In this document: positions 50,958 through 58,883 of the stretch, piece by piece | Position numbering within the stretch: position 1 is the stretch's first letter | Layout of the letters: each line of letters starts with the position of its first letter | Assembly: GCA_005503085.1 (NCBI GenBank) | Contig: SCOI01000003.1 | Span: 124,001 to 188,000, forward strand | DNA from: Burkholderiales bacterium C2 | GTDB lineage: Bacteria; Pseudomonadota; Gammaproteobacteria; Burkholderiales; Burkholderiaceae_C | Direction: 5' to 3' | Length of the DNA: 64,000 bases | Program-made: the position numbers and the translations under genes | Notes under the pieces: model-generated | Seen by the model: only the letters and a program-made list of their open reading frames with translations | Told to the model about the DNA's origin: nothing | Database searches by the model: none

Positions 50958-52082
50958 ATGAACGCCAAGACGACCTCCCAGCATCAGGCCGAGCGCTGGT
51001 ACTCGCCCCAGGACAAGACCAGCGAGACCGATGACCAGCGCATCCGCGATGTCACGCCGCTGCCGCCGCCCGAGCATCTGATCCGTTTCTTCCCGATCTC
51101 GGGCACGCCGATGGAGCAGCTGATCAGCGGCACCCGCGCCAATATCCGCAAGATCATGCAGCGCAAGGATGAGCGCCTGCTGGTCATCATCGGCCCCTGC
51201 TCCATCCATGATCCGGCCGCTGCGGTCGAGTACGCGCGCCGGCTGCTGACGCAGCGCGAGAAGTACGCCGACACGCTGGAGATCGTGATGCGGGTCTACT
51301 TCGAGAAGCCGCGCACCACGGTGGGCTGGAAGGGCCTGATCAACGACCCCTATCTGGACGAGAGCTACCGCATCGACGAGGGCCTGCGCATCGCCCGCCA
51401 GCTGCTGCTGGAGATCAACCGCCTGGGCATGCCGGCCGGCAGCGAGTTCCTCGACGTGATCTCGCCGCAGTACATCGGCGACCTGATCTCCTGGGGTGCG
51501 ATCGGCGCGCGCACCACCGAGAGCCAGGTGCACCGCGAGCTGGCCTCGGGCCTGTCCGCGCCGATCGGCTTCAAGAACGGCACCGACGGCAATATCAAGA
51601 TCGCCACCGATGCGATCCAGGCGGCGGCCCGGCCGCACCATTTCCTGTCGGTGCACAAGAACGGTCAGGTGGCCATCGTCGAGACCAAGGGCAACAAAGA
51701 CTGCCATGTGATCCTGCGCGGCGGCAAGACGCCCAATTACGACGCCGAGCACGTGGCCGCCGCCGCCAAGGACCTGCTGGCCGCCAAGCTGGACGACACC
51801 TTGATGATCGACTGTTCGCATGCCAACAGCAGCAAGCAGCACAAGCGCCAGCTCGATGTGGCGCGCGATATCGCGGCGCAGATGGGTGCGGGCAGCCAGC
51901 AGATCTTCGGGGTGATGGTCGAGAGCCATCTGCACGACGGTGCCCAGAAGTTCAGCCCCGGCAAGGACGATCCGTCCAAGCTGGAGTACGGCAAGAGCAT
52001 CACCGATGCCTGCCTGGGCTGGGACGATTCGCTGGAGGTGCTGGAGGTCCTGAGCGCTGCGGTCAAGGCCAGTCGCAAGTAG
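50958..52082 (+). CDS. aroG: 3-deoxy-7-phosphoheptulonate synthase (class I DAHP synthase)
   Basis: A 374-residue enzyme that condenses phosphoenolpyruvate with erythrose 4-phosphate, the first step of aromatic amino-acid biosynthesis. Family landmarks are LLVIIGPCSIHDPAAA, the RVYFEKPRTTVGWKGLIND substrate loop, IGARTTESQVHRELASG, IDCSHANSSKQH (metal and phosphate ligands) and FGVMVESHLHDGAQKF. Length equals the E. coli AroG/F/H group; the isozyme cannot be assigned from motifs, but the leader upstream implies transcriptional control by aromatic amino acids. GGAAAGAG precedes ATG 50958. Confidence 0.96.
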   Translation: MNAKTTSQHQAERWYSPQDKTSETDDQRIRDVTPLPPPEHLIRFFPISGTPMEQLISGTRANIRKIMQRKDERLLVIIGPCSIHDPAAAVEYARRLLTQREKYADTLEIVMRVYFEKPRTTVGWKGLINDPYLDESYRIDEGLRIARQLLLEINRLGMPAGSEFLDVISPQYIGDLISWGAIGARTTESQVHRELASGLSAPIGFKNGTDGNIKIATDAIQAAARPHHFLSVHKNGQVAIVETKGNKDCHVILRGGKTPNYDAEHVAAAAKDLLAAKLDDTLMIDCSHANSSKQHKRQLDVARDIAAQMGAGSQQIFGVMVESHLHDGAQKFSPGKDDPSKLEYGKSITDACLGWDDSLEVLEVLSAAVKASRK

Positions 52083-52127
52083 TTCATGCGGCTGAGCGAA
52101 AATCGGCTCAGTCACAAGGAGCAAGCG

Positions 52128-52439
52128 ATGCGCAGCGAAGTCAAGATCGTGTTCGGCCCGGACCAGGAAATCAATCTGGTGGTCGACGCCAGCGAGGTCC
52201 TGTCCTTCGAGGCCGCCCGCCTCTGGCTGGATGAGCAGTTCGTCAAGAACGGCTGCGAGCCGATGCGGGGCGCCGGCAAGGTCTTGATCGCCGACAAGAT
52301 CCTCGGCGTGGCCGCCGCCGTCGGCCCGGAGGCCTTCGAGGATGCCGCGTTTGCGCTGGACTATGCCCGCGCGGCCAGCGGCGCGCTGAGCAAGGCGCTG
52401 CTGCGGGTCGACATCCCGAAGCTGAGCCTGTCTTACTGA
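52128..52439 (+). CDS. Small conserved hypothetical protein
   Basis: A 103-residue cytosolic protein I do not recognise. It has no signal or membrane helix. It begins MRSEVKIVFGPDQEINLVVD and contains an even mix of hydrophobic and acidic residues, with alternating strand- and helix-like segments. AAGGA at 52116-52120 fixes ATG 52128 rather than an upstream start at 52086. A CTGAGC/GCTCAG hairpin lies in the short gap after aroG. It may be co-transcribed with aroG. Confidence 0.65.
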   Translation: MRSEVKIVFGPDQEINLVVDASEVLSFEAARLWLDEQFVKNGCEPMRGAGKVLIADKILGVAAAVGPEAFEDAAFALDYARAASGALSKALLRVDIPKLSLSY

Positions 52440-52445
52440 GTCCCT

Positions 52446-52474
52446 CTTGAAAGAGCGCCACGGCGCCCCCAGAT
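52446..52474 (+). promoter_or_regulatory. Heat-shock (sigma-32) promoter for htpG
   Basis: CTTGAA (52446-52451), 14 bases, then CCCCCAGAT (52466-52474) closely match the sigma-32 pattern CTTGAA-N13-15-CCCCATNT. Initiation near 52481 would give a leader of about 46 bases. An extended inverted repeat (AAGAGCGCC 52451-52459 with GGCGCTCTT 52488-52496) overlaps it and could end transcription of the upstream gene. Confidence 0.72.
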
Positions 52475-52526
52475 GCGGGGCGCTGTCGGCGCTCTTGCCG
52501 TTTTCTCTTACCGATATCGACAAGCC

Positions 52527-54410
52527 ATGATGGAAAAGCAAACCCATTCCTTCCAGGCCGAGGTCAAGCAGATCCTGCACCTCGTCACCCATTCGCTGTA
52601 CTCCAACAAGGAAATCTTCCTGCGCGAGCTGGTGTCCAACGCCTCGGATGCCTGCGACAAGCTGCGCTTCGAGGCCCTGGACAAGGCCGAGCTGTTCGAG
52701 GACACGCCCAATCTGGAAGTGCGCGTCAGCTTCGACGAGGCGGCCAAGACCGTCACCATCAGCGATAACGGCATCGGCATGAGTGCCGACGAAGCGATTG
52801 CGCACCTGGGCACCATCGCGAAGAGCGGCACGCGCGAGTTCATGGCCAAGCTGGAAGGCGACCAAAAGAAGGACGCCAACCTGATCGGCCAGTTCGGTGT
52901 CGGCTTCTACTCCGGCTTCATCGTCGCCGACCGCATCACGGTCGAGACTCGCCGCGCCGGCCTGAAGCCGGAAGAGGGCGTGCGCTGGAGCTCGGAAGGC
53001 ACCGGTGACTATGAGGTCGAGACCATCAGCAAGACCGGTCGCGGCACCGATGTGATCCTGCATCTGCGTGAGGGCGAGGAAGAGTTCCTGAAGACCTGGC
53101 GCCTGAAGTCCATCATCAGCAAGTACAGCGACCATATCTCGCTGCCCATCCTGATGCGCAAGGAGGAGTGGGACGCCGAGAAGAGCGAGCAGGTCCTGAC
53201 CGAGGCCTGGGAGCCGGTCAACAAGGCTTCGGCGCTGTGGGCGCGCAGCAAGAGCGAGGTCACCCAAGAGCAGTACGAGGAGTTCTACAAGCAGATCAGC
53301 TACGACCAGGAAGCGCCGCTGGCCTACACGCACAACCGCGTCGAGGGCCGCAGCGAGTACACCCAGCTGCTCTACATCCCGAAGAAGGCACCCTTCGATC
53401 TGTGGAACCGCGACAAGCGCGGCGGCGTCAAGCTCTATGTCAAGCGCGTCTTCATCATGGACGATGCCGAGGCGCTGATGCCGGTCTATCTGCGCTTCGT
53501 CAAGGGCGTGATCGACTCGGCCGATCTGCCGCTGAACGTCTCGCGCGAGCTGCTGCAGGAGAGCCGTGACGTGAAGGCGATCCGCGAAGGCTCGACCAAG
53601 CGCGTGCTCTCGATGCTGGAGGCGCTGGCCGACAGCGAGGACGCGACCGAGAAGGCCAAGTACGCGGACTTCTGGAAGGACTTCGGCTCGGTGCTGAAGG
53701 AAGGCGTCGGCGAGGACCATCAGAACCAGGAGCGCCTGGCCAAGCTCTTGCGCTTTGCGTCCACCCATGCCGACGAGGGCGTGTCGCTGGCTGACTACCT
53801 GAGCCGCGCCAAGGAAGGCCAGGACGCGATCTACTACATCACCGCCGATTCACTGCAGGCCGCCAAGAACAGCCCGCAGCTGGAGATCTTCCGCAAGAAG
53901 GGCATCGAGGTGCTGCTGCTGGTCGACCGCGTCGACGAGTGGATGCTCTCGCATCTGTATGAGTTCGAGGGCAAGCCGCTGCAGTCGGTGGCCAAGGGCG
54001 CGATCGATCTGGGCAAGCTGCAGGACGAGGACGAGAAGAAGAAGGCTGAAGAAGCCGCCGAAGCCAACAAGCCGTTGCTGGATCGACTGAAGGCCTCGCT
54101 GAAGGACCGTGCCAAGGATGTGCGCATCAGCACCCGCCTGGTCGACTCGCCGGCCTGCATCGTCGTCGAGGAAGGCGATATGAGCGGCCATCTGGCGCGC
54201 CTGCTGAAGCAGGCCGGCCAGGCCGCGCCGAGCTCGCTGCCGACCTTGGAGATCAACGCCGATCACGCGTTGGTCAGGAAGCTCGACAGCAGCGCGCATT
54301 TCGACGACCTGGCCAACGTCATCTTCGATCAGGCGGTGCTGGCCGAGGGCGGCCATCTGGAAGATCCGGCCGCCTATGTGAAGCGGGTCAACGCGATGCT
54401 GCTCGGCTGA
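52527..54410 (+). CDS. htpG: Molecular chaperone HtpG (Hsp90)
   Basis: A 627-residue Hsp90 with the GHKL ATP site: [26 protein letters not shown] and [15 protein letters not shown]. The middle-domain catalytic arginine region [20 protein letters not shown] and the C-terminal dimerisation domain are intact. Length is standard. Two ATGs, 52527 and 52530, are possible starts. No clear Shine-Dalgarno precedes them. A sigma-32-type promoter upstream fits heat-shock induction. Confidence 0.96.
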   Translation: MMEKQTHSFQAEVKQILHLVTHSLYSNKEIFLRELVSNASDACDKLRFEALDKAELFEDTPNLEVRVSFDEAAKTVTISDNGIGMSADEAIAHLGTIAKSGTREFMAKLEGDQKKDANLIGQFGVGFYSGFIVADRITVETRRAGLKPEEGVRWSSEGTGDYEVETISKTGRGTDVILHLREGEEEFLKTWRLKSIISKYSDHISLPILMRKEEWDAEKSEQVLTEAWEPVNKASALWARSKSEVTQEQYEEFYKQISYDQEAPLAYTHNRVEGRSEYTQLLYIPKKAPFDLWNRDKRGGVKLYVKRVFIMDDAEALMPVYLRFVKGVIDSADLPLNVSRELLQESRDVKAIREGSTKRVLSMLEALADSEDATEKAKYADFWKDFGSVLKEGVGEDHQNQERLAKLLRFASTHADEGVSLADYLSRAKEGQDAIYYITADSLQAAKNSPQLEIFRKKGIEVLLLVDRVDEWMLSHLYEFEGKPLQSVAKGAIDLGKLQDEDEKKKAEEAAEANKPLLDRLKASLKDRAKDVRISTRLVDSPACIVVEEGDMSGHLARLLKQAGQAAPSSLPTLEINADHALVRKLDSSAHFDDLANVIFDQAVLAEGGHLEDPAAYVKRVNAMLLG

Positions 54411-54417
54411 TCAGCCT

Positions 54418-55458
54418 TCATGCATCCCAGAAGACGTACTCGTCTTCTGGGGGCACGTTGGGTACAGGCGGCGCTGTGTCCATCGCCTCCAGTTGCTCAC
54501 GCAGCTTGGCCACCTGGTCGTTCCAGTAGTTCGGTGTGCCGAACCAGGGGAAGGCCTGCGGGAAGGCCGGGTCGCCCCAGCGCCGGGCCAGCCAGGCGCT
54601 GTGGTGGATCATCCGCAGGGTGCGCAGCGGCTCTATCAGGGCCAGCTCGCGGCGGTCGAATTCGGCCACCGTCTCATAGCCCTCGAGCACGCAGGCCAGC
54701 TGCTGGCGCATGCTCAGGGCATCGCCGGACAGCAGCATCCACAGGTCTTGAATGGCCGGGCCGGTCACCGCATCGTCGAGGTCGACGAAGTGCGGCCCCT
54801 TGTCGGGCGTCCACAGGATGTTGCCGGGATGGCAGTCGCCATGCAGGCGCAGCGTCTGCAGACCAGGAATCGCGTCAAAGGCCTGCTGGATCGCGTCCAG
54901 GCATTGCTGCACGACGGCGCTCCAGGCCGGCTGGATTTCCACCGGCACGCTGTCATGTGCCAACAGCCAGTCGCGCGCGATCAGGCCGGGTTGAGCACTG
55001 TCCCAGCGCAGCCGGTGTGCGAACGGCTGCCGCCGACCGACCCCATGGATGCGCCCGAGCAGCCGGCCTATCCAGGTCAGCACCTCGGGGTCCTCCAGCT
55101 CCGGGCCGCGCCCGCCCTGGCGTGCGGTGACCGCGAAGCGCTGGCCACGGTAGTGGCTCAGCGTGCTGGCCGCGTCGTCCTGGCCCAGCATCCAGGGCGC
55201 GGCCACCGGCACTTCAGCGTCGACCAGCTCCTGCGCGAAGCCATGTTCCTCCAGGATCTGTTCGTCGCTCCAGCGTCCGGGTCGGTAGAACTTGGCAACC
55301 GCAATACGGCCGTCCTCAAGATGCAGCTGCAGTACCCGGTTCTCATAGGAGTTCAGCTGCAGCATGCGGCCGTCGCCATGGAGGCCGACGGCGTCGAGGG
55401 CATCCAGCATGAACTCGGGCGTCAGGTCGCCAAAGCCGAAATCGTGATCAGTGCTCAT
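54418..55458 (-). CDS. srkA: Stress-response Ser/Thr protein kinase SrkA (YihE/RdoA)
   Basis: A 346-residue eukaryotic-like kinase of the RdoA family. The catalytic loop LHGDCHPGNILW (HGD-x-H-x3-N) and the metal-binding FVDLDDA are intact, with the nucleotide-binding lysine region IAVAKFYRPGRWS. The N-terminal DLTPEFMLDALDAVGLHGDG then LNSYENRVLQ is typical. The kinase influences survival under oxidative or envelope stress. Its ATG lies two bases after the T-tract of a strong terminator, so translation and transcription control are unusual. No Shine-Dalgarno is visible. Confidence 0.9.
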   Translation of the reverse strand: MSTDHDFGFGDLTPEFMLDALDAVGLHGDGRMLQLNSYENRVLQLHLEDGRIAVAKFYRPGRWSDEQILEEHGFAQELVDAEVPVAAPWMLGQDDAASTLSHYRGQRFAVTARQGGRGPELEDPEVLTWIGRLLGRIHGVGRRQPFAHRLRWDSAQPGLIARDWLLAHDSVPVEIQPAWSAVVQQCLDAIQQAFDAIPGLQTLRLHGDCHPGNILWTPDKGPHFVDLDDAVTGPAIQDLWMLLSGDALSMRQQLACVLEGYETVAEFDRRELALIEPLRTLRMIHHSAWLARRWGDPAFPQAFPWFGTPNYWNDQVAKLREQLEAMDTAPPVPNVPPEDEYVFWDA

Positions 55459-55459
55459 T

Positions 55460-55499
55460 AAAAACGGCTGCGGCGCCGAGCCGGAGGCAGGCGCCGCAG
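55460..55499 (-). terminator. Strong terminator directly before srkA
   Basis: On the minus strand CTGCGGCGCC and GGCGCCGCAG form a perfect 10-bp stem with a 12-base loop (plus-strand arms 55468-55477 and 55490-55499), followed by CC and five T (55464-55460). It ends transcription of the DUF2726 gene, but the srkA ATG begins two bases later. Confidence 0.8.
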
Positions 55500-55520
55500 C
55501 GAAGTGGCCGGTGCCGGAGC

Positions 55521-56318
55521 TTAACGGTGACCGTAGCGGGGCGTGTCGACCACCACGCCGACGATGTCATTCGGGGCCTCGTCCGGATACTGGGAGTCGG
55601 CGCTCAGCGGCTCGCCGAAGGGGCGGCTGTTGCGAAAGCCGGGCCGGGTTTCGCTGCGGGTCACGGCGACGCTGTCGTAGCGGCTGTCGGGCGCAAAGAA
55701 GGAGTCGTGGAACACGGCCGAGTCCTGCCAGAGGTTCTCACGGCTGCTGCGGCGCGGCGTCTTGCTGCTGATGCTGGGGCGTGCCGGCGCCAGGTTCGGC
55801 GTCGGTGCGGGCTGCGGACCCCGCGAGGCGCTGCTGCTGAAGGGCACCAGCAGCTGCAATTCGGCCGCGCTGGGCAGGTTGTCGATCGGGCAGCGCAGAT
55901 AGCGCACCCGGCAGGCGCCCAGCACCGACTGCTTGATCTGCAGGCTGCGGCTGGAGGCATGGCGCTCGGCATCCAGGTCCACGGCCGCGAGCACGCGGCC
56001 ATTGGGGCTGCAGATCGCAAACGTCACATGGGTGGCACCCAGCAGATCAAACCAGTAGCGCACCTGCTTGGCCTCGGTCGGCTGACAAAAGCGCACCAGC
56101 GGCAGCTTGGACAAAATGACGTGGTGAGGCAGGGCTTCCTTGAGCAGGCGATAGACGCGCCGCTCATCGGTGCTGAAGACCGGGCGAGCGCTCAAGGCCC
56201 ATTCGCTGGGCAGCGGCTTGGCGCCCTGGCTGGGTCGGCGCCAGACCCACAGCAGGGCCAGCGCGACAAAGCCGCAGGCAAAGACCAGCGCGATGATCCA
56301 CGGAACGGTGGTTTGCAT
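55521..56318 (-). CDS. DUF2726 protein with degenerate nuclease-type motif
   Basis: A 265-residue protein with one N-terminal membrane helix (about 5-22) and a DUF2726 domain at about 50-165 (STDERRVYRLLKEALPHHVI, then THVTFAICSPNGRVLAAVDL). In this fold the conserved hVDF and IELD acidic positions are thought to resemble a PD-(D/E)XK site; here they read HVTF and VDLD, so one acid is missing. The C-terminal 100 residues are low complexity, rich in Ser, Pro and Arg. Function unknown. Confidence 0.72.
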   Translation of the reverse strand: MQTTVPWIIALVFACGFVALALLWVWRRPSQGAKPLPSEWALSARPVFSTDERRVYRLLKEALPHHVILSKLPLVRFCQPTEAKQVRYWFDLLGATHVTFAICSPNGRVLAAVDLDAERHASSRSLQIKQSVLGACRVRYLRCPIDNLPSAAELQLLVPFSSSASRGPQPAPTPNLAPARPSISSKTPRRSSRENLWQDSAVFHDSFFAPDSRYDSVAVTRSETRPGFRNSRPFGEPLSADSQYPDEAPNDIVGVVVDTPRYGHR

Positions 56319-56366
56319 GTCCCTCGTGATCTCGATGAGTGGGGATGCGCCTCTAAACAAGCGCTT

Positions 56367-56378
56367 ATTCAGCTGAAT
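56367..56378. repeat. Perfect 12-bp palindrome in the DUF2726 promoter region
   Basis: ATTCAGCTGAAT is its own reverse complement and sits in an AT-rich patch within GC-rich sequence. Another ATTCAG half-site lies just beside it on the minus strand (56389-56384). It may be a repressor operator for the DUF2726 gene. Confidence 0.35.
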
Positions 56379-56408
56379 GTAACTGAATATTGTGACAAGC
56401 AACCCCGG

Positions 56409-56433
56409 GCCTACCCCCGGAAACGGGGTAGGC
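56409..56433. other. Stable hairpin with GAAA tetraloop
   Basis: GCCTACCCC and GGGGTAGGC (56409-56417 and 56425-56433) form a stem with a G-C closed GAAA loop and one bulged C. It lies 28 bases beyond the GNAT stop on the minus strand. It lacks a T-tract, so it may stabilise the mRNA end or be a weak terminator. Confidence 0.35.
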
Positions 56434-56460
56434 GCGGGTGATGTCCCGTGATTGAGGGGG

Positions 56461-57177
56461 TTACTGTTTGGCGGCCTTGCCGGCGTCGTCAAACTGCGAC
56501 TTGATCTCGGCCACGCCGTCGATGAAGTTGCCGAAGACCCGGGCATGGCGCTTGAACTGGAAGTCCAGCTCCGCCATATGGCGCTCGATGGCTTCGCCGA
56601 CATGGGAGGCCACGGTGTCCGGCGGCAGGCGCAGCCAGGCTTCGGACTCCGAGCCGTCCCGCTCCACCTTGGCGCCGGCATTGCGGGCGATGCGCAGCAT
56701 CGGCACGTTCTCGCTCAGCGCATGGATGAACAAGGTGTCGATGCCGCGGTTGCGGGCGTGCAGGGCTGCATGCTCGAACAGCCGGGCGCCGAAGCCGCGA
56801 CCTCGCGCCTTGCCCAGCACCGAGACGCCGAACTCTGCCATGGCCGGCTTGCCCGGCAGTTGCGGTGATGGCTCATACGCCAGATGTGCCATCGCCACCA
56901 GCTCCAGCCGGCGGTTGAAGATGCCCAGCACCTCATCGCGGTCGAAGTTCAGACCCATCGCGTACTTGGCAATCTGCTCGTCCGAGGCGGGGTAGCCGAA
57001 GCGCAGATAGCGGTCGCGCGCGTCCAGCGACAGCAGATGCTCCTTGATGCGGCGCCGATGCCGGCGGGCCAGCGAGCGGATCGGCACCCAGGACGCCCAG
57101 CGCTGCAGGGCCGCCGCCGGTCCCCAGGCTGGGGCTGGCTCGGCGGCTGTCGGGCTGGGTGTCTCTGGCGCGGTCAT
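56461..57177 (-). CDS. GNAT-family acetyltransferase
   Basis: A 238-residue protein with a Gcn5-related acetyltransferase core: strand and acetyl-CoA loop EFGVSVLGKARGRGFGARLF followed by EHAALHARNRGIDTLFIHAL and NVPMLRIARNAGAKV. The Q/R-x-x-G-x-G/A loop is read as ARGRGFG. An N-terminal Pro/Ala-rich extension of 25 residues and a C-terminal extension of about 50 residues flank the core. The substrate is unknown. It is divergent from rplM. Confidence 0.83.
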   Translation of the reverse strand: MTAPETPSPTAAEPAPAWGPAAALQRWASWVPIRSLARRHRRRIKEHLLSLDARDRYLRFGYPASDEQIAKYAMGLNFDRDEVLGIFNRRLELVAMAHLAYEPSPQLPGKPAMAEFGVSVLGKARGRGFGARLFEHAALHARNRGIDTLFIHALSENVPMLRIARNAGAKVERDGSESEAWLRLPPDTVASHVGEAIERHMAELDFQFKRHARVFGNFIDGVAEIKSQFDDAGKAAKQ

Positions 57178-57263
57178 GGCATTGGTCTGGTGAAGAGATT
57201 GGTGAAAACCCTGATTTTACATGGCCGACGTCGGCGTCTGTGCGTGATTGCTGTGTTGCCTGT

Positions 57264-57291
57264 TTGATTGCGGGGTCAGATCTGATACACT
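57264..57291 (+). promoter_or_regulatory. Candidate rplM promoter
   Basis: TTGATT (57264-57269) and TACACT (57286-57291) are 16 bases apart. Initiation near 57298 would place the leader hairpin at the very 5' end of the transcript and give a 156-base leader. Confidence 0.5.
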
Positions 57292-57297
57292 CGCGGG

Positions 57298-57323
57298 CTT
57301 TCCCGACTTTGGCTGCGGGAAAG
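57298..57323 (+). other. 5' hairpin of the rplM leader
   Basis: CTTTCCCG (57298-57305) and CGGGAAAG (57316-57323) form a perfect 8-bp stem with a ten-base loop. It sits at the 5' end of a leader of about 156 bases. It may be part of an L13 autoregulatory leader or a stability element. Confidence 0.5.
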
Positions 57324-57453
57324 AAGTCCGAGCGCAGTGCATGAGAGGTCGCCTTTGATAAGCGGCACCGAATGGCTGGCAAGGATAGGAATCAGCCATC
57401 CGACCGCCTGCTGGCCTCTTTATACAGGTTTGCAGGCACTCGAAAGTAATCTC

Positions 57454-57882
57454 ATGAAGACCTTCAGCGCCAAGCCGGCCGAAGTGACGCACGAGTGGTT
57501 TGTGATTGACGCCACCGACAAGGTGCTCGGACGTGTTGCCAGCGAAGTGGCACTCCGTTTGCGCGGCAAGCACAAGGCCATTTACACGCCTCACGTGGAC
57601 ACCGGCGATTTCATCGTCATCATCAACGCGGACAAGCTGCGCGTTACGGGCAACAAGGCCAATGACAAGGTGTACTACCGTCATTCGGGCTTCCCGGGCG
57701 GCATCTACGCCACCAAGTTCAAGGACATGCAAGCCAAGCACCCGGGCCGCGCCCTGGAAAAGGCTGTCAAGGGCATGCTGCCCAAGGGTCCGTTGGGTTA
57801 CGCCATGGTGAAGAAGCTGAAGGTCTATGCAGGTGGTTCGCACCCGCACGCCGCTCAGCAGCCCAAGGCTCTGGAAATCTAA
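57454..57882 (+). CDS. rplM: 50S ribosomal protein L13
   Basis: A 142-residue large-subunit protein. [40 protein letters not shown] and [20 protein letters not shown] are diagnostic. Length equals the E. coli protein. The ATG at 57454 excludes 39 upstream in-frame residues that belong to the leader. rpsI follows after ten bases, the usual L13-S9 operon. Confidence 0.97.
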   Translation: MKTFSAKPAEVTHEWFVIDATDKVLGRVASEVALRLRGKHKAIYTPHVDTGDFIVIINADKLRVTGNKANDKVYYRHSGFPGGIYATKFKDMQAKHPGRALEKAVKGMLPKGPLGYAMVKKLKVYAGGSHPHAAQQPKALEI

Positions 57883-57892
57883 GGAGCGGTTG

Positions 57893-58285
57893 ATGATCGG
57901 AAACTGGAACTATGGTACCGGCCGCCGCAAGTCGTCGGTCGCTCGCGTCTTCATGAAGAAGGGCACTGGCCAAATCATCGTCAACGGCAAGACCGTTGAT
58001 GAGTATTTCGGCCGTCAGACCTCGATCATGGTCGTCAAGCAGCCGCTGATGTTGACCAACAACGGCGAAGCCTTCGACATCAAGATCAACGTCCACGGTG
58101 GCGGTGAGTCGGGTCAAGCCGGTGCTGCGCGCCACGGCATCACCCGTGCGCTGATCGACTATGACGCAGCACTGAAGCCCGAACTGAGCCGCGCCGGCTT
58201 CGTCACGCGCGATGCGCGTGAAGTCGAGCGTAAGAAGGTCGGTCTGCACGGCGCGCGTCGTCGGAAGCAGTTCAGCAAGCGCTGA
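57893..58285 (+). CDS. rpsI: 30S ribosomal protein S9
   Basis: A 130-residue small-subunit protein with the typical N-terminus [20 protein letters not shown], the [19 protein letters not shown] core and the basic tail [14 protein letters not shown] that reaches the P-site tRNA. AAGGAG lies before ATG 57893. A strong terminator follows the stop. Confidence 0.97.
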   Translation: MIGNWNYGTGRRKSSVARVFMKKGTGQIIVNGKTVDEYFGRQTSIMVVKQPLMLTNNGEAFDIKINVHGGGESGQAGAARHGITRALIDYDAALKPELSRAGFVTRDAREVERKKVGLHGARRRKQFSKR

Positions 58286-58318
58286 TTCTCTGGTTTGCCG
58301 CTTCGGTGGCATTCCGGC

Positions 58319-58354
58319 AACAAGGCCGCTGTGTTTTCGCAGCGGCCTTGTTTC
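58319..58354 (+). terminator. Terminator of rplM-rpsI
   Basis: AACAAGGCCGCTG (58319-58331) and CAGCGGCCTTGTT (58340-58352) form a perfect 13-bp stem with an eight-base loop, followed by TTTCATTTCT. Confidence 0.88.
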
Positions 58355-58444
58355 ATTTCTGATCGCCCACAAATACCCTTGACGGCCATGGCTGCGCTGT
58401 TTGCGTAGACAATACAGGCTAGAACTAAACATTCAGGAAATCCT

Positions 58445-58819
58445 ATGAGCGCTGTTCTCGAAACTCCCCTGGCCGGTGCCGACGAGATGCCGGTGCCGCT
58501 GATCTTCACCGACAGCGCGGCCGACAAGGTGCGCGATCTGGTTGCCGAGGAAGGCAATCCGGAACTGAAGCTGCGTGTCTTCGTGCAGGGCGGTGGCTGC
58601 TCGGGCTTCCAGTACGGGTTCACCTTCGATGAGGCCGTCAACGAGGACGATACCCAGATGAACAAGAACGGCGTCACCCTGCTGATCGACGCAATGAGCT
58701 TGCAGTATCTGGCCGGTGCCGAGATCGACTACAAGGAAGACCTGCAGGGCGCGCAGTTCGTGATCAAGAATCCGAACGCGACCACCACCTGCGGTTGCGG
58801 TTCCAGCTTCTCGGTCTGA
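58445..58819 (+). CDS. erpA: Iron-sulphur cluster insertion protein ErpA
   Basis: A 124-residue A-type carrier that delivers Fe-S clusters. The three conserved cysteines are in [11 protein letters not shown] and TTCGCGSSF. The N-terminus is about ten residues longer than in E. coli (114). Downstream is a bidirectional terminator. TTGACG at 58379-58384 could be a -35, but I see no well-spaced -10. Confidence 0.94.
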   Translation: MSAVLETPLAGADEMPVPLIFTDSAADKVRDLVAEEGNPELKLRVFVQGGGCSGFQYGFTFDEAVNEDDTQMNKNGVTLLIDAMSLQYLAGAEIDYKEDLQGAQFVIKNPNATTTCGCGSSFSV

Positions 58820-58839
58820 GGCCTGGGCCTCAAAAAAGC

Positions 58840-58864
58840 AAAGCCGCCTTCGGGCGGCTTTTTC
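58840..58864. terminator. Bidirectional terminator between erpA and anmK
   Basis: AAAGCCGCC (58840-58848), a TTCG tetraloop and GGCGGCTTT (58853-58861) form a perfect 9-bp stem, with T-tracts downstream on the plus strand and A-rich sequence upstream that gives a T-tract on the minus strand. It serves both convergent genes. Confidence 0.93.
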
Positions 58865-58883
58865 ATTGCTGCATGGGGCCCGC

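Noticed and set aside
52091-52110. CTGAGC/GCTCAG hairpin after aroG as a terminator
   Set aside because: Only six base pairs and no T-tract; kept as a note in the small-protein entry.
50901-53768. A 955-codon open frame on the minus strand opposite aroG and htpG
   Set aside because: The opposite strand encodes clear DAHP synthase and Hsp90 proteins. The antisense frame has low-complexity Gln/Arg/Ala/Asp content typical of GC-rich shadow frames.
56401-56440. Hairpin after the GNAT gene as a rho-independent terminator
   Set aside because: The stem is good but no T-tract follows on the minus strand; reported as a generic hairpin.
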